A stretch of DNA of 64,000 nt from Thermococcus argininiproducens (GTDB lineage: Archaea > Methanobacteriota_B > Thermococci > Thermococcales > Thermococcaceae). Shown here piece by piece: positions 34,986 through 43,390 of the stretch. The stretch's first letter is position 1. Each line of letters opens with the position of its first letter. The stretch covers positions 1,100,530 through 1,164,529 of the forward strand of contig NZ_CP080572.1 of assembly GCF_023746595.1 (NCBI RefSeq). Direction: 5' to 3'. The position numbers and the translations under genes were made by a program. Below the pieces are notes generated by a model, which saw only the letters and a list, made by a program, of their open reading frames with translations, searched no databases and was not told the origin of the DNA.

Positions 34986-36032
34986 ATGAGAGAAGCGATG
35001 TATTGGGAACCCCTTGAGGGGAATAGGGTGAGATGTCATTTGTGTCCTTTGAATTGTATTGTTAGTGAAGGGCAAAGGGGATCATGTAGGATTAGAAAAA
35101 ATATTAATGGGAAACTCTATACACTCAATTATGGGAAAGTTTCTTCCATGGCTGCGGATCCAATAGAGAAAAAACCTCTTTATCATTTTCATCCCGGTTC
35201 GTGCGCTTTCTCGATAGGTACAGTTGGGTGCAATATGCATTGTATCCATTGTCAAAACTGGGAGATAAGTCAAGCTGATGAGAGATTTCCGTATTTGGAA
35301 AATGCTACTTCTGAAGCTATAGTTCGATTAGCTAAACACTATAACTGTGAAAGCGTAGCTTATACTTATAATGAGCCGACGATATGGTATGAGTTTGTTC
35401 TTGATACAGCAAAGTTGGCTAAGAACGAAGGATTGAACAATATTCTAGTGACAAATGGCTACATTAATGAGGATCCTTTTAGAGAATTAGCTCCATATAT
35501 AAATGCAATGAACATAGATATCAAGGCATTTAGTGATGAATTTTATAGAAAAGTGGCAAAGGTTCCAAGTATTGAGCCAAGCAAGAGAACAGCAATTATA
35601 GCAAAGAGAGAATTTGGAATTCATGTAGAACTTACTTACCTCATTATTCCAACACTTAACGATAAAGAGGAAGAAATTAGAAGTTTTGTGAGATGGGTAA
35701 TCAAAGAACTTGGGGATGACACGCCCGTCCACTTCTCTCGCTTCTTTCCTCATTATGAGCTTCTATCTTTACCCCCAACCCCAGTAAGAACAATTGAGAA
35801 GGCTTATCGTGTAGCAAGAGAGGAGGGACTAAAATTTGTATATACAGGCAATGTCCCGGGCCATGAAGGCGAGCATACATATTGTCCAAAATGTGGAAAA
35901 CCTTTAATAGTTCGGTGGGGCTTTACCATAGAAGAGTATCACATAAAAGATGGGAAATGTGAATACTGTGGTGAACCAATACCAATAATTGGAGGACACA
36001 AAAAAAGACATTACAGAGGAATGTGGTGGTAA
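34986..36032 (+). CDS. amrS: AmmeMemoRadiSam system radical SAM enzyme AmrS
   Basis: Radical SAM protein of 348 residues belonging to the widely conserved but poorly understood AmmeMemoRadiSam trio. An N-terminal cysteine pair CHLCPLNC precedes the [4Fe-4S] motif GCNMHCIHCQNWEIS (CX3CX2C). A C-terminal zinc-ribbon-like tail has YCPKCG and KCEYCGEP. GGTGAGATT before the ATG at 34986 sets the start. The Memo and AMMECR1 partners are not in the window. The next gene starts one base after its stop. Confidence 0.9.
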   Translation: MREAMYWEPLEGNRVRCHLCPLNCIVSEGQRGSCRIRKNINGKLYTLNYGKVSSMAADPIEKKPLYHFHPGSCAFSIGTVGCNMHCIHCQNWEISQADERFPYLENATSEAIVRLAKHYNCESVAYTYNEPTIWYEFVLDTAKLAKNEGLNNILVTNGYINEDPFRELAPYINAMNIDIKAFSDEFYRKVAKVPSIEPSKRTAIIAKREFGIHVELTYLIIPTLNDKEEEIRSFVRWVIKELGDDTPVHFSRFFPHYELLSLPPTPVRTIEKAYRVAREEGLKFVYTGNVPGHEGEHTYCPKCGKPLIVRWGFTIEEYHIKDGKCEYCGEPIPIIGGHKKRHYRGMWW

Positions 36033-36033
36033 T

Positions 36034-36858
36034 ATGGAGACGATGAAAGTTAGATTTTATATTGAAGGTCTTTCTAATAATAAGAAAGCTTTGGAAAGGG
36101 CTGTTGAGGAGATAGTAAAATCACTCAAAAACGAGGACACTCTTAAAGTTGAAAATATAAGGGCTGAGGAGATTCTAGAAAATCCTGATGATGACATGTT
36201 AAAATACTCAATGATGGTAGAAGTAGATCTCGAGGGCCCTTTTAAGGGGATAGTAAAAGCAACAATGAAATATGCTCCAGTGGTTGTTGAAGTGATATCT
36301 CCAGCAAAAATGGAGATAGAAGGGAAAGAATTAATGAAAATTCTAGGAGAGGTCTCTCTTTTTATGGGAGAGCTCATGAAGAATTTTGGCACTCTGGCAG
36401 TTTATCCTGGACTTGCAGAACTCCCAGAACCAAAACTCGGTTATAGCAGAGAGGAGATAGAAGACTTTATAATAGATGGCAGGGAAATTCTCTACCGCTT
36501 TGTTGTTGAGGTATTTGGAGAAGACCAAAAGGCTATTGAAGATGTTTTGAAGAAAGCATTTGACTATGAAGGCGCTAAAATAAACAAAATCGTCAGTAAA
36601 GTTCAAGAAGAAAAGAATGGAAAGCTTCGTATATTAGCTGCTGCAGAGTTGATCTCTTCATTTGAGACTCTTTTTCAGCTTACAGGAAAATTTGCTCCTG
36701 TTGCAATCTCCATAACGGAACCAGAAATAATTGATGTAAGTGCAGCAGAGCTTCAGAATGTCTTAACGGACTTGGCGAATTTTGTTTATGAGCTCATTCA
36801 TAGACCCATCAAAAAGAAGCTTGTTGAGCATGACACGTTTAAAATCAAACTTTCTTGA
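36034..36858 (+). CDS. Unknown archaeal protein with internal duplication
   Basis: A 274-residue soluble, acidic protein of unknown function. It contains two related halves: residues about 55-118 (GIVKATMKYAPVVVEVISP, then EGKELMKILGEVSLFMGEL) and about 195-256 (ETLFQLTGKFAPVAISITEP, then SAAELQNVLTDLANFVYEL). The KYAPV and KFAPV motifs are exactly 140 residues apart. Each half looks like beta strands followed by helices. GGTGGTAAT precedes the ATG at 36034, one base after amrS, so coupling with AmrS is likely. Confidence 0.8.
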   Translation: METMKVRFYIEGLSNNKKALERAVEEIVKSLKNEDTLKVENIRAEEILENPDDDMLKYSMMVEVDLEGPFKGIVKATMKYAPVVVEVISPAKMEIEGKELMKILGEVSLFMGELMKNFGTLAVYPGLAELPEPKLGYSREEIEDFIIDGREILYRFVVEVFGEDQKAIEDVLKKAFDYEGAKINKIVSKVQEEKNGKLRILAAAELISSFETLFQLTGKFAPVAISITEPEIIDVSAAELQNVLTDLANFVYELIHRPIKKKLVEHDTFKIKLS

Positions 36859-36918
36859 TTTTTAGATCTTTTATTTTAAAAGCAGAAATGTTTATAAGTT
36901 CTTTTACATAGCAGGGGA

Positions 36919-36999
36919 TTAATGAGTCATTAACATTTAATTTTTGGTTAAGATATTATCGGCAAAAGGCGAATTAGGTGTAGGCATTAAGTAAATGCC
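36919..36999. promoter_or_regulatory. Palindrome and hairpin upstream of the S-layer gene
   Basis: Within the 291-base gap before the S-layer gene lie TTAATGA-G-TCATTAA (36919-36933), a near-perfect inverted repeat with a one-base centre, and GGCATT-AAGTA-AATGCC (36983-36999) followed by ATTTTT. The first could be an operator; the second looks like a hairpin with T tract that may insulate the promoter from the upstream genes. Confidence 0.4.
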
Positions 37000-37057
37000 A
37001 TTTTTGGTCATTACGGCAATGAGCGAGCTCTTTTAATCGTTAGAAAGGGTCTGAAAG

Positions 37058-37072
37058 CGAAAAGTATATAAA
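37058..37072 (+). promoter_or_regulatory. Promoter of the S-layer gene
   Basis: CGAAAAG (BRE) followed directly by TATATAAA is a near-consensus archaeal promoter. Expected start near 37096 gives a leader of about 55 bases, in which TAGGGG-TTTAG-CCCCTA (37110-37126) forms a perfect six-pair hairpin ahead of the strong site GGAGGTG (37137-37143). Confidence 0.75.
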
Positions 37073-37149
37073 CCCCAAGGCACCTATAGGTAATGAAGAA
37101 TACCATAGTTAGGGGTTTAGCCCCTACGAGGTATTGGAGGTGTGAAGAT

Positions 37150-38637
37150 ATGAAAGCAAGAAAAATAATTGCATTGGGTGTCGGCGCCCTTGTAGCAGGG
37201 GGCCTTGGAGCAGTAGCAGCTCAAACCGAGAATGTATATGCTGGCCTTAATATTGAAAAAGCCGTAATTGCCTTCCCAACAACCGCAGAGGTTGATGGAC
37301 AAGTTGTCCACGTTAAAGAAGACGGATTAGCAGCTGCAAGGCTTGCCTTGGCACTCTTCCAAGACTCAATTACATCAACAGAGGTAGAAGTAAAAGCTAC
37401 TGACACACACAGGACATTGGCATTTGAAGATGATGACAGTGCACCATGGTGGTTTAACACATCAATGTATGTTCCAGACTTTGAGACATTCCCATACTCA
37501 ATAGAGGTTCCAAACACTACAACACCAGCCGGAGAGAACATAACAATTTGGTTTGACTGGTCTAGAATAAGTGCCAACACAACTGAAGAGACATTTATGA
37601 TCAACAGTACCACAGCTAACCCAGCTATAAAGATCTACTTTGGTCCAGACATAAGCCCATTCCCCGAATTCCCAGGTACTCCTATCTACTTGGATGGTGA
37701 AGCTTACTTCTATGACTCAGAGTCCTCAGAACCACTTCAAACCTATGAAGTTGGTGTCCCAGTTGCTGACATTACAGGTTGGGAGATAACCTTTGTTGAT
37801 TATGAACTCACAACCCCACCAAGAGCCCTTGTCCAAATTAAGGGTCCAGGTGCTGACCAAGCAGACCTTGTTATCATGAACAGAAGTGTTAACTACATCT
37901 TGTACGTCGATGATGATGGCAACAATGTAATTGAAGCAGAGGGAGTAGACTTTACAAACGTTGACGACAGAATACAAGAACTCAAAGAAGCTGGTGTAGA
38001 ACACATCCTTAAGATGAACATTGGTGACACATTCTTCGGTGTCCTTGGAAGCCAATACATCTACGTTGACTGGACTCACTACTGGTTCACAGGAAGTGTA
38101 GAGAAGGGAGAAGTTGTAGTAGACAACTGGTTGCTTAACTGGACAGCAAACGGTACTCAAGTTTGGGTCTACTTCAACGGTACAGCAACACTTGGCTTTG
38201 GTGAGGACTTCGAACTCGCTGACCTTGGTGTATTTCTCACAACCGACGACGGAACTGACTACCGCCTTGTTTGGTACACAGAGAGAGTTGTTGACACCTA
38301 CACCCAATACATGATCCCATCAATCGACCCATATGCAGTTGCAGTCCCAGACTACGAAGTTGACTTGGCAGAGTTCAACGTTGCTGACAACACCAAGGAT
38401 GTTTACATCATTGGTGGATGGGTAAGCAACAAGGTCTGGGCACAACTCGAGGAGATCTTCGGCGAAGAGAAAGTTGCAGAGTGGAAAGAGGACGTCATGG
38501 ACGAAGACGGCTACGCATTAATCGTTGAGCCACTTCCAAACGACCCAGACAACTACGTCATAATTGCTGCAGGACAAGACTACACTAAGACTGCAGAGGC
38601 AATTGACGAACTTATAAACCTAATAGAGTCAAACTGA
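37150..38637 (+). CDS. S-layer protein
   Basis: Major cell-surface lattice protein of the Thermococcales type, 495 residues, acidic and rich in N-glycosylation sequons (many N-x-T/S, for example NTS, NTT, NIT, NST, NWT). It has a signal peptide (basic MKARK, then hydrophobic stretch, cut near AVAAQ). The start TENVYAGLNIEKAVIAFP and the end IIGGWVSNKVWAQLEEIFG to AIDELINLIESN fit the S-layer N- and C-terminal domains. Strong promoter, strong ribosome binding site, leader hairpin and a tight terminator all point to high expression. Codons look more GC-rich at third positions than in neighbours. Confidence 0.9.
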   Translation: MKARKIIALGVGALVAGGLGAVAAQTENVYAGLNIEKAVIAFPTTAEVDGQVVHVKEDGLAAARLALALFQDSITSTEVEVKATDTHRTLAFEDDDSAPWWFNTSMYVPDFETFPYSIEVPNTTTPAGENITIWFDWSRISANTTEETFMINSTTANPAIKIYFGPDISPFPEFPGTPIYLDGEAYFYDSESSEPLQTYEVGVPVADITGWEITFVDYELTTPPRALVQIKGPGADQADLVIMNRSVNYILYVDDDGNNVIEAEGVDFTNVDDRIQELKEAGVEHILKMNIGDTFFGVLGSQYIYVDWTHYWFTGSVEKGEVVVDNWLLNWTANGTQVWVYFNGTATLGFGEDFELADLGVFLTTDDGTDYRLVWYTERVVDTYTQYMIPSIDPYAVAVPDYEVDLAEFNVADNTKDVYIIGGWVSNKVWAQLEEIFGEEKVAEWKEDVMDEDGYALIVEPLPNDPDNYVIIAAGQDYTKTAEAIDELINLIESN

Positions 38638-38676
38638 AGGCTTTAGCCTTTTCTTAACTTCTTTTTAACTTTGTAT
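38637..38676 (+). terminator. Terminator of the S-layer gene
   Basis: AAGGC-TTTA-GCCTT (38637-38650) begins at the last base of the stop codon and is followed by TTCTTAACTTCTTTTT. This hairpin plus T-rich tail is the clearest terminator in the window and fits a strongly expressed single gene. Confidence 0.7.
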
Positions 38677-38708
38677 TTTGTTATAAAAACTCTGGTTCAA
38701 ATTTAATT

Positions 38709-40454
38709 TTAGGTTTTTGTGATCTTCTCGTAGAATTCCCTTTCTCTGGGGTCTAACATTTTTAGAAATTCTTCTTTGCTTTTAAAGGGTCTTTGTGCGA
38801 GGATCCTAATTATTCTCTTCTTGCCGAGCCCTGGAAGATAACTGAGCACTTTGGAGCTTTCGTTATTGATATTCACTGGAATCGGAATTCCCGTTATGCT
38901 TCTAAATCCATGACCAACTATTACCACATTATAGAGCTTATTGAGTTCTATCTCCTTTGGAATTCCTACTATAAGAGGATAACTTCCTATCTGTCTGCCA
39001 TAAGTTAGACCATTATCAAAAACTTCTGCCCTAACTTCTTTCAAAATCGTGCCCACAGGAACCAAGCGTTTGAGCATTGGATAGTCTATCTCATGTCTTA
39101 TTTTATATTTATAGTGCTGAATTAGCTTTTTATGCTTTTCAATCTTAACTTTTTCTCGCATATGCCAGAGGGGAGTACCGGGGAAGACAACTACTTGTCT
39201 GATGTTAATTCTTCTTACCAAGAGGTCGTCATCAAGTATTCTTTTCAAAAATTCATATGTAAGCTCGTATGTTTTTTTAGTCTCTCCTGGCAATCCAAAT
39301 AGGATGTTTATTCCAGGTAAAAGCCATGGCATTCCATTATAGCCTCTCTTTGCCCCGACATCATTTAAGATTTTAACGGCTTCATAAGCTTCATCTGGCG
39401 TGGAATTTAGATTATTAAGTTTTGCCACTTTTGGATCAGCAGTTTCAAGTCCAAAGGCAACAACGTTCCCGGGAGTTCCATATTTTATGAGGGCCTTTGC
39501 TATCTTAATACCTTCCTGGGGGTAGTTTGCTATTATAGCAGGATTTGCATTATCCACATGGAGAGTCTTTATCAGGGGTGCTGCATCTCTAATTCCCCTA
39601 AATAAATCTTCAAGTGCCTTAGGGTTCGGGATGGGCACTCTATCATTTGGTTTTGCCATATAGGAAAATATACAGCTTTGTCTCCCAATCCTAAAGTGTC
39701 TCACTCCCAGATCATAGAGGATTTGAATCTCCTTTATAATGTCTTTAATGGGCCTGTCTTCAATTGTTTTGTATCTCACAGGCTCAGTACAGAAACTACA
39801 TCCTCCAATACCTGCAGCTTTTGGGCATCCCCTTTGGGTCTCAATTTCGACTATCACAAAATGGGGATAGTCTGGAAATTGTTTCACAACCTCAGCTCCT
39901 AGAAGAGCGTAGTCTTTAAGCTCTTCATAAGTTCTGAATCTAAGTGGGTCAGCTTCTTTAGGGTTTTTAAAGAAGTCGTAAAGAAAAGCTTCCAGATCAC
40001 CATAGACTATGTGATCAAAAACCGTCTGGGCAAGCATAAGTTCTTTTGAGCTTATTTTTGTTCCTCCTCCATGAGCAGAGCCCATAAAAGCTGGGCCACC
40101 AAGTATTTTAGTACCTTTAAGGTGCTTTATGAATTTTGCAACTTCTTCTACTTGGGATGGGACTGCAGACAAGTACTTGCCTGGAGTATGGAGACCACCG
40201 ATGTAAATAATAATATCGGCTTTTTCTAGGATTTCCTTAGCTTTTAATACATTGGGGGTCTTGTTTCGTGTTTTTATCCCTTGCTCTCCTTCATATGTAA
40301 ACCGAAGATCATCTATAGTGAGGTAGAAAACTTGGGCATTTTTATTAGCCTTTTTTATAGCTCCATAAGCATATCGGGGGTAGATTCCTAGATAAGGAGG
40401 TACACCAAGGCCAGCTGGCTCATCTGTATAACCGTCAATTATGGTAATTATCAT
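38709..40454 (-). CDS. Radical SAM protein with C-terminal HhH domain (COG1031-like)
   Basis: A 581-residue archaeal radical SAM enzyme of unknown reaction. The N-terminal region (IIDGYTDEPAGLGVPPYLG, IIYIGGLHTPGKYL) resembles a B12-binding-like Rossmann part. The cluster motif is spaced unusually: GCPKAAGIGGCSFC, i.e. CX8CX2C. The C-terminus has a helix-hairpin-helix (LSYLPGLGKKRIIRIL). The ATG at 40454 is chosen because the family starts there and a TATA-like TTTTTAAA about 25 bases upstream implies a leaderless mRNA; no upstream ATG has a site. Confidence 0.85.
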   Translation of the reverse strand: MIITIIDGYTDEPAGLGVPPYLGIYPRYAYGAIKKANKNAQVFYLTIDDLRFTYEGEQGIKTRNKTPNVLKAKEILEKADIIIYIGGLHTPGKYLSAVPSQVEEVAKFIKHLKGTKILGGPAFMGSAHGGGTKISSKELMLAQTVFDHIVYGDLEAFLYDFFKNPKEADPLRFRTYEELKDYALLGAEVVKQFPDYPHFVIVEIETQRGCPKAAGIGGCSFCTEPVRYKTIEDRPIKDIIKEIQILYDLGVRHFRIGRQSCIFSYMAKPNDRVPIPNPKALEDLFRGIRDAAPLIKTLHVDNANPAIIANYPQEGIKIAKALIKYGTPGNVVAFGLETADPKVAKLNNLNSTPDEAYEAVKILNDVGAKRGYNGMPWLLPGINILFGLPGETKKTYELTYEFLKRILDDDLLVRRINIRQVVVFPGTPLWHMREKVKIEKHKKLIQHYKYKIRHEIDYPMLKRLVPVGTILKEVRAEVFDNGLTYGRQIGSYPLIVGIPKEIELNKLYNVVIVGHGFRSITGIPIPVNINNESSKVLSYLPGLGKKRIIRILAQRPFKSKEEFLKMLDPREREFYEKITKT

Positions 40455-40535
40455 GTTTAAAAGTTCGGAGGGGGGTTTAAAAATTAAGCGCCATATTTTT
40501 AAATTTTGGAGTCCCATATTAAGAAAGGGAATAAC

Positions 40536-41075
40536 ATGTCTGATTTGGGTCTTAGTGTTAAGGAGGACCTGAAGAAAATAGTCCAAGCTCTTCCTCAGCT
40601 AGCTCCCAAGGAACTTCTTTCTTATTGGATAAATACTGAAGCCGAAGAAGCAGAGATATATTATAAGTTGTATAAGCTAAGTAAGGAACTTGAATTGGAA
40701 GTAGAAATTTCAGAGGTTTTTTATTATCTTTATGAAGACAGTCTTAAACATGCAGAGAAGCTTCTTAAGGTTTACAAAGGGCTGTTTCCTGAGGAGGAAA
40801 TTCCTAAAGTCAATCTTCCATCTTTGAAAATAGTGTGGGATGTTGATAAACTTAGTTCTCTTATGCGGAGAGGCGACTTAGAGGAGCTCTTTGACATTCT
40901 TCTTGAAAACAAGAAGATAATTGTAGACATCTATGAGTATCTTCTCACAGTATCTGAGGAACCAGAGATGAAAGAAATATTTCAATGGCTTGCAGGTGTC
41001 GAGAATGGACATTATGCCAAGTTAAAAACTATCAGGGAGCGGTATTTAAAGGGGAAAACTCAGACCAGGACTTAG
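40536..41075 (+). CDS. Ferritin-like/rubrerythrin-like helical protein
   Basis: A 179-residue all-helical protein with four-helix-bundle pattern. TEAEEAEIYYKLYKLSKELE gives helix 1 with Glu-rich iron-ligand positions, SLKHAEKLLKVY helix 2, and a C-terminal GVENGHYAKLK has the ExxH ligand motif. The ExxH of helix 2 is not exact, so the metal site may be partial. There is no rubredoxin domain. It is divergent from the radical SAM gene with 81 bases between starts and ends on the convergent ksgA. Oxidative-stress function is inferred by family only. Confidence 0.72.
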   Translation: MSDLGLSVKEDLKKIVQALPQLAPKELLSYWINTEAEEAEIYYKLYKLSKELELEVEISEVFYYLYEDSLKHAEKLLKVYKGLFPEEEIPKVNLPSLKIVWDVDKLSSLMRRGDLEELFDILLENKKIIVDIYEYLLTVSEEPEMKEIFQWLAGVENGHYAKLKTIRERYLKGKTQTRT

Positions 41076-41896
41076 AGAAGCAAGTTGTTTTCTCTAAGGT
41101 ACTCTTCTATTTCCTTTATTTCATTTATCCCTAGTTGAAATACTCTCTTTTGGGCATGAGGGATATTGTCAAAGAGGGTTTTAACTTTCTTGAACTCTTC
41201 CTTGCTGAGGTTTAGCATGTGGTAAGAATTTTTTAAAGCTTTACTGGCTTTTTTTCTCCGATGTTGAAAGAGGGCTTTGACCAAGTCTTCATTAAGAGGT
41301 ATTTGCTCGAGTTTTGTTTTTGGCTCTAGAATCACAACGGCAGAGTCCACTTTTGGTCTTGGATAAAAGGCCCCTTTGCCAATTTTTTCCACAAGTTCAA
41401 CATCGGCTTTACTCTGTACCATAACGGAGAGTCGAGAATAGTTTTTATCTCCGGGTTTTGCTATCATTCGTTCAGCAAATTCTAATTGATATATTAACAC
41501 GGCCCTTTTGAAGTTGTATTTCAAAAATTTGAAAGTTATGGGAGAAGATATCTGGTATGGGAGGTTTGAGACTATTCTATCGAATTCTGGGAAGTCTATT
41601 TTAAGGGCGTCCCCTTCTAAGATTTCTACGTTGTCCCAGTTATATTCGTTTTTCAATATTTTGACTATCCTAGGGTCTTTTTCAATAGTGTATACTTTTT
41701 TTGCTTTTTTGGATAATTCATCCGTCAAAACCCCTAATCCGGGTCCTATCTCAAGGACAGTTTCGTTCTTAGCTATTTCAGCTCGTTCAACCTCCCTTTT
41801 AATAACATCCTCTACTATTAGAAAATTTTGTCCAAGATCTGAATTTGGCTTCAGGTTATATTTAGAAATTAAAGAAAAGATTCTAGAACTTAGCAT
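41072..41896 (-). CDS. rsmA: 16S rRNA dimethyladenosine transferase (KsgA/Dim1)
   Basis: SAM-dependent methyltransferase modifying two adjacent adenosines near the 3' end of 16S rRNA, 274 residues. It shows GQNFLIVEDVI, the SAM loop LEIGPGLGVLT, the IEKDPRI acidic loop, and the catalytic NLPYQISSP. The C-terminal domain FQHRRKKASKAL is typical. It starts two bases after the DUF655 gene stop and ends the L21e-rpo4-DUF655-ksgA operon, a conserved archaeal order. Confidence 0.95.
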   Translation of the reverse strand: MLSSRIFSLISKYNLKPNSDLGQNFLIVEDVIKREVERAEIAKNETVLEIGPGLGVLTDELSKKAKKVYTIEKDPRIVKILKNEYNWDNVEILEGDALKIDFPEFDRIVSNLPYQISSPITFKFLKYNFKRAVLIYQLEFAERMIAKPGDKNYSRLSVMVQSKADVELVEKIGKGAFYPRPKVDSAVVILEPKTKLEQIPLNEDLVKALFQHRRKKASKALKNSYHMLNLSKEEFKKVKTLFDNIPHAQKRVFQLGINEIKEIEEYLRENNLLL

Positions 41897-41898
41897 TT

Positions 41899-42525
41899 TT
41901 ATTCCCTGAATATTCTTCTTGAACCGACAAATAGTCTATACCTGTCCTTGTTTTCGAGTTCATCTAGGATCCTCTTTGCTATCATTTTCACAGGATCGGG
42001 AAGACCTTTTACTCGGTGCTTTAGATCATCAAAGCTTTTGAAGGGTTCTCTTTCTCTTTCCTCGAGAATCTCCCACATGTGCTTTTTCCCTATTCCTGGA
42101 AGTAATTCTAGGCTGTGGAGTCTATTAGTGATGGGTGGAGCTAGGTTAAAGAATTTGATAAAACGTTCCTCATTATTTTTCACTATTTCTTCAAGTACGT
42201 ATGGTACCTCAGCTTTTGCAGTTGGGGTTAGGTCATCATAGTTGAGTTTTTTGGTTATCATGAGGATCTTATCCCTCTCACCTTTTCCAACAAATACCCT
42301 CTCGTAGAGCATGAGATCAGTTTTGGGAATAACTTCCAGAAGTGTAAATGCCTTCTCTCCTATTACTTGCCCGATGGGCCTTTTTTCTCTAAAGTTCCTG
42401 TGTTCTAGGTCAAGATAACCCGTGGGAAGATAATCTAACACATATGCATACTCTTCATACTCAATATTATGTCTCTTTTTATTAACACTTTGAGCATAGG
42501 AATGCCTTCTACGGTAATAATCCAT
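41899..42525 (-). CDS. DUF655 RNA-binding-like protein
   Basis: A 208-residue conserved archaeal protein with OB-fold-like N-terminal region (YAYVLDYLPTGY, RPIGQVIGEKAFTLLEV) and a C-terminal helix-hairpin-helix (LELLPGIGKKHMWEILEERE). It always sits near rpo4/L21e/ksgA in archaea; a role in RNA or ribosome biology is inferred from context. GGGGGGAGAG precedes the ATG at 42525. Confidence 0.88.
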   Translation of the reverse strand: MDYYRRRHSYAQSVNKKRHNIEYEEYAYVLDYLPTGYLDLEHRNFREKRPIGQVIGEKAFTLLEVIPKTDLMLYERVFVGKGERDKILMITKKLNYDDLTPTAKAEVPYVLEEIVKNNEERFIKFFNLAPPITNRLHSLELLPGIGKKHMWEILEEREREPFKSFDDLKHRVKGLPDPVKMIAKRILDELENKDRYRLFVGSRRIFRE

Positions 42526-42603
42526 TGTCTCTCCCCCCAAGAATATACGCTCTAAGGGTTTTTAATACTTTTTGAGAAAGTTATGAAAAAAGAGAGAAAA
42601 GGC

Positions 42604-42966
42604 CTATTCTCTATATTCGTCTAGAATTTCGAGTATTTTTTCTGCCTCTTCTTTTGTAGGCATGTGTTCCTCTTTGGCAAAAATTATTTTCATATCAAAG
42701 TAATCATTGGGCATTATGTCAATGAGCTTCGTAGCTATTCGTTCGTCAAGCCATTCGAATAGTTCCATGAGCTTGCTTTTCAGCTCTTTTGCTTTGTCTG
42801 CTGTGATCTTTGAAAATCTTTCCGCATGTTCTAGGCTGGTTCTTGCTTCGTAAAATATGGGCTCTTCTGGGTTTTCTTTAGCACCTTCCTCTTTTCTTTT
42901 GAGTAATAACTCTTTTGCTTCTGGAATTGAAATGTATTCTTCCTTTATCTTTTTGCGCCCTATCAT
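42604..42966 (-). CDS. rpo4: DNA-directed RNA polymerase subunit Rpo4 (RpoF)
   Basis: Stalk subunit of archaeal RNA polymerase, pairing with Rpo7, 120 residues. It begins IGRKKIKEEYISIPEAKELL and has the HRDC-like helical C-terminus LIDIMPNDYFDMKIIFAKEE. GTGAGG before the ATG at 42966 sets the start, six bases after the L21e stop. The stalk binds RNA and helps open the promoter. Confidence 0.95.
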   Translation of the reverse strand: MIGRKKIKEEYISIPEAKELLLKRKEEGAKENPEEPIFYEARTSLEHAERFSKITADKAKELKSKLMELFEWLDERIATKLIDIMPNDYFDMKIIFAKEEHMPTKEEAEKILEILDEYRE

Positions 42967-42971
42967 ATTCC

Positions 42972-43265
42972 TCACTTCTGGGGCCTTAGATGAACTGGGT
43001 GAATGAAGAATGTTTTTACCTTACCACCATCTGTGAGCTGAACTACGTAGGCATCTCCTCTTTTGCCAACTACTGTCCCTGTTCTTCCGTGGAATCTTGG
43101 GTCTGGCATACCTTTGTGGTAACTTGGCTCAATAACTATGTGAACTTTTTGTCCAACTTCAAACTCTTGAAGGAATCTTGTGAGCGGAGGGAGTCCTCTC
43201 CTCCTTGGTGATTTGCTAAGCTTACCTCTAGTTTTCCTTCTAATAGTATGGGCTTTTTGAACCAT
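42972..43265 (-). CDS. rpl21e: Large-subunit ribosomal protein L21e
   Basis: A 97-residue SH3-like ribosomal protein: basic N-terminus [20 protein letters not shown], then [23 protein letters not shown] and [21 protein letters not shown] before the ATG at 43265 fixes the start over a GTG nine bases upstream. It heads the operon L21e-rpo4-DUF655-ksgA with a promoter near 43380. Confidence 0.97.
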   Translation of the reverse strand: MVQKAHTIRRKTRGKLSKSPRRRGLPPLTRFLQEFEVGQKVHIVIEPSYHKGMPDPRFHGRTGTVVGKRGDAYVVQLTDGGKVKTFFIHPVHLRPQK

Positions 43266-43374
43266 TCTAATCACCTCTTAAACCTTATTTAGGAGTTTTA
43301 ACAAATCACGCGCTTAGGAACGATCTTTTTTCAACTTAGGGTCTTTCCCAATACCATAAGCTCATGTGTGCTAC

Positions 43375-43390
43375 CATTTATAAAGTTTTC
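43375..43390 (-). promoter_or_regulatory. Promoter of the L21e-rpo4-DUF655-ksgA operon
   Basis: On the minus strand GAAAACTTTATAAATG carries a BRE and TATA box. The expected start near 43350 leaves a leader of about 85 bases. The BRE overlaps the end of the pus10 gene. Confidence 0.65.

Noticed and set aside
37726-38307. Long minus-strand open frame of 193 codons inside the S-layer gene
   Set aside because: It is the antisense shadow of a strongly coding gene; its cysteine- and valine-rich translation is unlike any other protein here.
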